DNA from: Bradyrhizobium sp. WBAH42
GTDB lineage: Bacteria; Pseudomonadota; Alphaproteobacteria; Rhizobiales; Xanthobacteraceae
Reading direction: 5' to 3'
NCBI RefSeq assembly: GCF_024585265.1
Contig: NZ_CP036533.1
Coordinates: 1,869,001-1,933,000, forward strand
DNA: 64,000 nt
Shown: piece by piece, positions 63,200 through 64,000 of the stretch
Layout of the letters: each line of letters starts with the position of its first letter
How positions within the stretch are numbered: position 1 is the stretch's first letter
The notes under the pieces: generated by a model
What the model was told of the DNA's origin: nothing
Database searches by the model: none
What the model saw: the letters and a program-made list of their open reading frames with translations, nothing else
Program-made: the position numbers and the translations under genes

Positions 63200-63409
63200 C
63201 GCCTTGGGGGTCCGGTTACCGGCTGTTCTTAACCGAAAGGCGCCATTCCGGGGTAAATATTGCCAATCTGGTGCGTCCCAGCGCCGCGCTCTCGCCCTAT
63301 TCCACGGGTTGTTAAGCGCCGGCGGGAATCGTAAAAACGCGAACACGCTGGTCACGCTTCAATTGGGAAGCCCTGAACCCCGTAAGCTCCTGCCGGAGAG
63401 ACTGTCTTG

Positions 63410-64000
63410 ATGATCCGTCATTTGATGGTTCCGCTCGCTGCCGCCATGGTCGCCATGAGTGCCGCCGGCGCTTGTGCGCAAAGCGCCTTCCCGGCGCCAC
63501 TGCCCAACCAGGCTTCGAACAGCTCGCCGTTTCCGCCCGTGAACGGCTCGGCGCCCACCGCGTCGATGGGGAGCGCGCCGCAATCGTCCTTTCCCGTCAA
63601 CGGCGCTGCCCCGGTCGGCGGCGGCGCCGGCGGCTTCAGCGCGGCTCCGCCAACGCAGGCCGGTCCCGGTGAGGACTGCATGAAGGCGTTCATGCCCCTG
63701 CGCGAAGAGGCCGAGAAGCGCGGCAAGCTGATCAAGGCCGCGAGCGACCGTCATGCGCAGCCGGACGAGGCCTGCAAGCTGATCCGCAACTTCAGCCAGG
63801 CCGAGTTGAAGATGATCAAGTACATCGAGGCCAATGCCTCGAAGTGCGGAATCCCGCCGCAGATCGGCGCGCAAATGAAGGACGGCCACAAGAACACCGA
63901 GGCCATGCAGACCAAGGTCTGCAACGTCGCGCAGCAGATGCAGAATCAGCCGCGCGGTCCGGCCGGTCCGTCGCTGAGCGAGGTGCTGGGCTCGGGCTCG
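63410..64000 (+). CDS. exported protein of unknown function, truncated by window end
   Basis: At least 197 residues, with no stop in the window. A signal peptide (MIRHLMVPLAAAMVAMSAAG, cut near ACAQ) leads into a Pro/Asn/Ser-rich disordered region (about 24-80) and then a helical domain with CMKAFMPLREEAEKRG, EACKLIRNFSQAE and ASKCGIPPQIG; the Cys are regularly placed. The pattern resembles small Bradyrhizobium periplasmic proteins of unknown function. It is divergent from rsmE. Confidence 0.8.
   Translation, partial: MIRHLMVPLAAAMVAMSAAGACAQSAFPAPLPNQASNSSPFPPVNGSAPTASMGSAPQSSFPVNGAAPVGGGAGGFSAAPPTQAGPGEDCMKAFMPLREEAEKRGKLIKAASDRHAQPDEACKLIRNFSQAELKMIKYIEANASKCGIPPQIGAQMKDGHKNTEAMQTKVCNVAQQMQNQPRGPAGPSLSEVLGSGS

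Overview
The window looks like a chromosomal stretch from a Bradyrhizobium-type alphaproteobacterium (Nitrobacteraceae or a close relative). The evidence is indirect: very GC-rich coding DNA, a cysteine-free alphaproteobacterial-type L36, a GroESL operon behind a CIRCE element, HisG paired with HisZ, several class III nucleotide cyclases, glycolate oxidase GlcDEF, and several families of short palindromic repeats of the kind common in Bradyrhizobium intergenic DNA. There is no rRNA gene to settle it. I found no tRNA, CRISPR array, prophage or integrase; the only transposase-like gene is a REP-associated tyrosine transposase (RAYT).

Layout. 1-400: end of an EAL (cyclic-di-GMP phosphodiesterase-type) gene meeting a small hypothetical gene. 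0.9-12.4 kb: a surface polysaccharide locus with galE, a WecG/TagA-type glycosyltransferase, a Wzz/BY-kinase-like chain-length protein, a methyltransferase, three more glycosyltransferases, an O-antigen ligase/polymerase-type membrane protein and a CelD-like GNAT acyltransferase. 12.4-16.9 kb: hydrolase, Lrp-type regulator, and a probable electrophile/quinone-stress group (wrbA, pirin, SDR, divergent LysR). 17.0-17.9 kb: the RAYT and its repeats. 18-22.4 kb: a TctC-type binding protein, a secreted Cys-rich protein, a 2TM class III cyclase, YbaK-type deacylase, haloacid dehalogenase and a TetR regulator. 22.5-24.2 kb: a probable TetR-controlled operon of an NTF2-like protein, a DUF3237 protein and an aquaporin-family channel.

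24.3-35.7 kb: LysR plus alpha/beta hydrolase, then two tandem 1136-residue SAM-cyclase-AAA-TPR proteins whose cyclase-coding DNA is almost identical (likely gene conversion), then HxlR regulator plus SDR, and an amidohydrolase. 36-44 kb: rpmJ, small secreted proteins, a hydrolase, cytochrome c, the glcDEF operon and a lysine/alanine-rich histone H1-like protein. 44.5-51.5 kb: TorF-type porin, fused ABC transporter, lactate/glycolate permease and secreted proteins of unknown role. 51.6-53.8 kb: groES-groEL behind CIRCE. 54-64 kb: lipoprotein, CheZ-like phosphatase, L,D-transpeptidase, DUF2076 protein, a ChbG/HpnK deacetylase with a polyprenyl-phosphate-type glycosyltransferase, hisG-hisZ, rsmE, and a secreted protein running off the end.

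The best candidates for something new are the homogenised tandem cyclases, the TetR/NTF2/DUF3237/aquaporin module with its clustered operator half-sites, and the RAYT locus, where a repeat arm supplies the stop codon of the neighbouring gene and the ribosome-binding segment of the transposase is tandemly duplicated.
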